From contig OY754964.1 of assembly GCA_963576475.1 (NCBI GenBank), forward strand, positions 2,742,501 through 2,806,500: a stretch of DNA of 64,000 nucleotides, written 5' to 3'. The position numbers and the translations under genes were made by a program. Under the pieces are notes generated by a model. The model searched no databases. It worked only from the letters and a program-made list of their open reading frames with translations, and was not told the origin of the DNA. Source of the DNA: Molanna angustata. Taxonomy: Eukaryota; Arthropoda; Insecta; Trichoptera; Molannidae. Shown here piece after piece: positions 59,541 to 64,000 of the stretch; within the stretch, counting starts at the first letter, position 1, and every line of letters begins with the position of its first letter.

Positions 59541-60155
59541 AAGGTTGTAAAAGATCTTGGAATCTTCATCGATGATGACCTTTCGTGGCATGAACAGGTA
59601 TCGCATGTAAGTAAATCTATTTTCTTTGCCCTACATTAACTTAATAAACTTAAAAATTTCCTTCCATTCCGTTGTAAAATACTCTATCTCAATCACTTCT
59701 TCTTCCATTGCTGATTATGACGATGTATGATATTTGGATGCAAATGAAGTGCATCTTAATAAACTTCAGAATATATGTATCTGATTCATCTTTGGGTTGA
59801 AAAAAATTGATCGCATATCATCTTACCGCAATCTTCTTTGTTGGCCCAGGATACGCCAGCGGCGCAATATAGGTACACATTTTGTCACTATTGTACAATA
59901 TTCTCTCGAACCCAAACCTTATTATATTTATAGAATTATATTTTTTGTTTGTTTTAATAGTATTTAAGTGTTATATGTATTTTATTTGAATTATTTTACT
60001 CTTATTTATTTGCTGTTGTACATACACAATGTTGTAATACTTTGTAATCTGGTTGGTTGGAAGAAATTGCGTAATGGCAATAAGCCCGCCAGTGTACAAC
60101 TATATTTGTTTATATTATGCACAAGAAGATATATAAATAAATAAATAAATAAATA
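59541..60155 (+). pseudogene. Jockey/CR1-like LINE, RT remnant with complete 3' tail
   Basis: After a short A run: KVVKDLGIFIDDDLSWHEQV, SHVSKSIFFALH, stop, LNKLKNFLPFRCKI, then frameshifts, IRFIFGL-like and YRNLLCW-like traces, and sequence equivalent to 'DTPAAQY'. The 3' UTR ends GGTTGGTTGGAAGAAATTGC, ATGGCAATAAGCCCGCC and an (AAAT)n tail. This copy links the RT body to the tail shared with SINE2. Confidence 0.75.
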
Positions 60156-60159
60156 TAAT

Positions 60160-60590
60160 TTTTGTCCCAAGATATACTGATAATTTAATATTATTTGTAT
60201 GATTCCTGTAGACACAGTCCTGGTAGAAAGAGAAGAAGGAACATCATTTGATATGGTAAGCGGGAGGAAAAGAGACAGAGATTTAAAGCTGCGCGCGCAG
60301 CACCTCGGGTTAAGTTGGCGTCCGCCGCGAAAGCCTTAATTACGGAGTATGGACCAACATGGAGGCTGTATATATATGTATATATACACATACAGAGGAT
60401 GTAAAACGCAAATATGTACAGTCATCATCTATTATATATGCAAGTATGTATGTATAGTACAGCAAAGATAAAGTCGATAAGATACGCCCGTAAGATCGAT
60501 TTTGTCGTGCAAACTTTGGATGTATTGCCGATGGCAGACAAAGAGGAATGAAAACAAAATACATATATTAATTATATTATATAGTTGTCA
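60160..60590. other. Unclassified, with a GC-rich palindrome
   Basis: A GC-rich patch (60,285-60,345) includes the perfect 14-bp palindrome GCTGCGCGCGCAGC at 60,288-60,301, in otherwise AT-rich sequence. No open frame of interest. Confidence 0.45.
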
Positions 60591-60782
60591 TCTATTCTGA
60601 AGCAAGTCGCTTCGAAACAGGTCGTATCATACTGTATCATTTGTGGTATCCCTCAAGACAACGTTCCACCACATATTAGGAACAATAGTCAGTTGACATC
60701 CACCCTGACGAAGAAGCGGTCGTATCGACATCGATCTGTGATTCGTAACAAAGTGATTTGTAGTAAATAAATTTGTTACAAT
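60590..60782 (+). mobile_element. Possible PLE-type terminal sequence
   Basis: CTGAAGCAAGTCGCTTCGAAAC (60,598-60,619) forms a GAAGC/GCTTC hairpin followed by GAAAC, like the arms of foldback 1. Further on, CCCTGACGAAGAAGCGGTCG then GATTCGTAACAAAGTG resembles the foldback 2 core. No coding region of a PLE is attached. Weak evidence. Confidence 0.3.
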
Positions 60783-60789
60783 GAAATGT

Positions 60790-61730
60790 GTCACAAAAAC
60801 ATCTCCGTTAATTATTATTCTCGTGTTGTTTTCATACAGTGAAATACCTAAATTAACGAAAATTGATGTTTTATTATAATATGTATAATTCAGAAATATA
60901 TAGTACATTTATATTTTTAAATTTTGTGTTTTTTTCTAACAAAAAACAAAAGAAATATAGTTCGCATTTCGTCTACATATCTATGACAATGTCGAATTTT
61001 ATTTGTATAGTCTTGTTGCTAAAAATCACACATTTCTGTAAATTTCAAATTTAATTCAACATTATATTAAAAGTAATTGTTGGTTTATTCAAAAATATTA
61101 TTTAGACCTCCTCCATACATCATACTTCTCTGAAAATTTCGAATATAGTAACGGTTGTATACTTAGTAGGAAAAATATTTCTAAAAATTATTGTTTCTAC
61201 ATATGTATATTCAGAAACGAATCTCTTGACCTCGTCCGCACATCTCTGTAAATTTCGAATTATCTTTCCTTGTTTATCTCAATACCAGAATGTTTACCTA
61301 ATATGATGTTTATAACTTTATAATCGTTGTTTATCGTTATGTTACGACCATCTAAATGTTATATTTAATATTCAAATTATACTAATATACCGATTTTATA
61401 AATAATTCAACGGAATTGCGTTGCTTTTTTTGGTTATAACACGTTGAACAAAATCATATTTTTTTCATTTTATGATTAGATCATAACCAACACGTGAAAG
61501 TCATTAAGGATATTATAATTAGCATTATAAATGAATAAAAAAAAAGCTAATTAAAAAGAATCATTCGAAGAGATCGTGGAAATATTTTGATAGTTATTGG
61601 TGAGTGGGTAGGAACCATTTATTTATAGCAAGAATGTAAATAGTTATTTTTTATAACAATGTGCACCAGTAAAGGACCTAAATATTTTTGTACCAAGAGC
61701 CGAACTTATAAATTGTTGTAATCAGTTGTC
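60790..61730. other. No recognisable feature
   Basis: AT-rich, with diverged repeats of a CATCTCTGTAAATTTCGAAT-like phrase near 61,030, 61,125 and 61,240. Confidence 0.5.
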
Positions 61731-61945
61731 GGCCTTCGTGGCTCAGTTGGTTGGGTATCTGACTGCTGATCCAAAGGTCCCGGGTTCGATTCCCGGTGGA
61801 GACACAGTTTTTAATTGTGTTTTCAGTCTGGATCTGTGAGACGATTAATATCCTAAGTCTCCAGAATGTGGCAACTTGTTATTGGGTGCATGTTAAATTA
61901 ATATTTGACATAGAACCTGTTAGTGGCCCGAGAAATAATCTATTA
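61731..61945 (+). mobile_element. SINE1, reference copy with intact tRNA-like head
   Basis: GGCCTTCGTGGCTCAGTTGG then GGGTATCTGACTGCTGATCC, AAAGGTCCCGGGTTCGATTC and CCGGTGGAGACA give a 74-nt tRNA-like head with A box (TGGCTCAGTTGG) and B box (GGTTCGATTCC). Acceptor ends (GGCCTTC versus GAGACA) do not pair, so it is not a functional tRNA. The body has CAGTCTGGATCTGTGAGACG and the tail CCTGTTAGTGGCCCGAGAAA. Confidence 0.85.
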
Positions 61946-62995
61946 TATTGAATACGTCTCCCTCCACAATCTGTACGTGGTCGTGGCCGCTTAGCATGTG
62001 CGCGTATTGCCAGTAAAATAATTTTACCCAATTTTATTTTACGCATTCTAAATATTTCTCCAATATAAAAAATAAATTGAATCGAAAAAGTACAAAATTA
62101 TCGTTTAAAATGTATTTTAAATATCAATTGACAATATTATTGTTCAAAAAGGAATTTTAAACATCAATTTTATCAAACGTTATTAATAAATCTGCGGAAT
62201 ACGTAATTGAATACTGGCAGCATTCTGTACTAACAGGATATGGACAATGGACGGATTCACGGATTGACATTTGACGTTTGACGTGACGCATCGTCATATC
62301 TAATTATTTGGTGTTATTTTGTTTGTTGCAGGTATTTAGTGGATGCTCCGTGGATGCCTGCTACCAAAACACGACAAATCAAGAGATGGATGAGTGAGAT
62401 ATGACAGAACAGCGAGATCGTAGGCGAACATTGCGAAATGCTAGGCGAAGAGTAGTTGTTAGTACTGTCAATATATCCGGAAGAATAGTGCTAATGCTTT
62501 TGCATCCTTCGGTGTTCAGATTGCAGACGTGCCTGGTACCGGACCATACTGTTTGAAAAATTATAGTCTGTATGTTTATGATGCAGATGAAGTTGTAAGG
62601 GTACGTTAGTTAGTGTGTTCTATGGGGTACGTATGAGACACCCTTTAAATGTAAGGTGTCAACAAAATAGATGAAGCTCGAGTTGCAATTTTTGGCGGTA
62701 TGAGAGATATTTTAAACAAACCATCGTCAATCGGTAACAACTATGCAATTTTATTCTAGCTGCATCTGGGGAGGTCTACAATATAATACATTGTGCTAGC
62801 GAGCTGTTTCAACAAATGCATACATAGTTTGTGAATCACTTTGTTTAAAGTACATAAGATAATCTATAAAACTGAACGATATGAAAATCTATAAAACTGT
62901 TATAGACATTACTGACTGTTAGGACTTACAACTTGATCCTGACATTCAGCTTACTATATAACACAATTATTATGCATGAGTCAGTCATTTTTTTT
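61946..62995. other. No recognisable feature
   Basis: A moderately GC-rich stretch (62,330-62,560) after a TTTGTTGCAG splice-acceptor-like site has no sustained open frame. I cannot assign it. Confidence 0.4.
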
Positions 62996-62997
62996 AA

Positions 62998-64000
62998 ATA
63001 CTAGTTGCATGTAACACATGAGATCCAACTGTCGATAGCGATAGTATGTATAGTTGAAGAATATGTACCAAACTATAAACCCATAGATACAAATTATTGA
63101 ATATTTTCAGATATTTTGTTTTCTATACAACATATGTAGGTATGTATGTCAAGATAGGATAGTATGGAGGAAGATCCTTTTTCCTACCCAGAATATGCAA
63201 ATTGCATGATGGTATGTATGTATGTTTGGAGATGAAGTAACAAACTATTAAGTCTTCTTACATATTGTGTATAGGCGACTGCCATACAAAATGTATGAAG
63301 CGATGTCGTCACTAAATTCAATTTTTAAAAAAATTGTTAAAAAAAAATTGAGATCTTCTACTACAATGTTAATATTTTTTATAGAAAATTAAATTATCTA
63401 GTTGGAATGTTTCGGCTTTTTTCGATAATTGTAAAAGTTTTGGAAATATAGGCAGTTAAACTCATAAATTTATCATAAAAAAAATATTTTTCTTAATAAA
63501 AAATGTTTGAGAAAACCTGGAATTTTTTTGAAAAAACTAATTTGAGATTTTGTATTTGTCTATGTTTGTACCAATTTTCAGCGTTCTAGCGTTTATGGTT
63601 TCTGAGATATATGGAAAAATAAAATAAAAATTCAAAAGTTGATAACCCCTGACTGAAACAAAAATTCAAAATTCCGAGTATAAAAGTTTTGTAGGCCTGT
63701 AACTGTTTATATATTCTGAAATTTTAGGCTCTGTAAATTGAGCGGATCAAAAGTTATAAGGGGGGGACGGACACACAGACACACACACAGACACACACAC
63801 ACACAGACACACGAAATGTTCTACTCCGAATTCTGAGTAAATCCGTGTATGGAACATATATGCTGCGAAGCCTCTAAGTTGGTGTTTTTTGACTTCAAAG
63901 TTGGAAAAGCCATGAAAAAAGTAGACCTCTCCATACAATTCTCGCGTATTCTGGCTTGATACATTGTCGATATGTTAAGAGAACAAAGTTCTCCTGAACA
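62998..64000 (+). repeat. R2 long repeat, copy 2 (runs off window end)
   Basis: Same landmarks as 24,397-25,650 in the same order and orientation, about 90% alike by eye. It has a CAGACACACACACAG-type tract of only about 40 bp (63,771-63,812) and continues past 64,000. Confidence 0.9.

Larger units (their letters stand above)
34156..64000 (-). other. Presumed intron of the bowl-like gene (open at window end)
   Basis: No exon encoding the first fingers (a CxxC...HLRDHR segment) or an N-terminal region is visible on the minus strand up to 64,000. If the gene is intact, everything here is a single intron of more than 29.8 kb, filled with the repeats listed separately. Alternatively the exon is a detached fragment, but its clean frame argues against that. 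34,180-35,090 shows nothing else. Confidence 0.5.

Noticed and set aside
60781..60879. Small secreted-peptide-like frame (MKCVTKTSP start)
   Set aside because: Only about 32 codons, no conservation evidence, AT-rich; chance is likely.
61731..61804. A functional tRNA gene
   Set aside because: A and B boxes and T-arm are good, but acceptor arms do not pair and the same head is joined to a common body in several SINE1 copies.

Overview
This window looks like AT-rich intergenic and intronic DNA from an insect, probably a moth or butterfly. The evidence is one host exon of the Odd-skipped/Bowl zinc-finger family, Penelope-like elements, arthropod-type non-LTR remnants, tRNA-derived SINEs, and abundant TAGGTA/ATGTATGT-type low-complexity sequence. 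I saw no bacterial or viral gene organisation, no rRNA, no convincing functional tRNA and no CRISPR array. The lepidopteran assignment is inference; 'insect' is firmer.

The only host gene I can support is the last coding exon of a bowl-like gene on the minus strand (32,691-34,155). It has a clean splice acceptor, three complete C2H2 fingers, a long Pro/Ser/His-rich tail and a C-terminal eh1-like motif. Its upstream exons are not recognisable up to 64,000, so the right half of the window may be one intron of more than 29.8 kb. About 2 kb below the stop is probably 3' UTR.

Everything else is repeats. Left part (0-9.2 kb): an unclassified family (R1), LINE 3' ends and a Penelope-like element (PLE) cluster. 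In that cluster a minus-strand, internally deleted copy and a plus-strand copy with intact RT and GIY-YIG domains lie head to head, flanked by long (TA)n tracts. 9.2-15 kb: short duplicated segments and otherwise featureless DNA. 15-32 kb: many 5'-truncated non-LTR remnants (RTE-like, Jockey/CR1-like), SINEs, a foldback element at 17.8 kb and a nested insertion at 21.3 kb. 34-43 kb: R3, R1 and a Ty3/gypsy element (truncated 5' LTR, RNase H and integrase intact, one 3' LTR). 43-64 kb: SINE pairs, minisatellites, a near-perfect foldback at 50.7 kb, more LINE ends, and a second copy of a 1.2-kb repeat (R2) cut by the window end.

The most interesting thread is that the two foldback elements (17.8 and 50.7 kb) seem to be built alike. 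Each has two inverted terminal-repeat arms carrying a small hairpin followed by GAAAC/GTAAC. In each, one arm runs directly into an ATG and a stub of 13-14 open codons, and the whole is bracketed by a direct repeat (16 and 10 bp). The intact PLE has a comparable, hammerhead-like core in its terminal region. I suggest, as inference, that the foldbacks are mini-insertions of other PLE families made of inverted terminal repeats plus the first codons.
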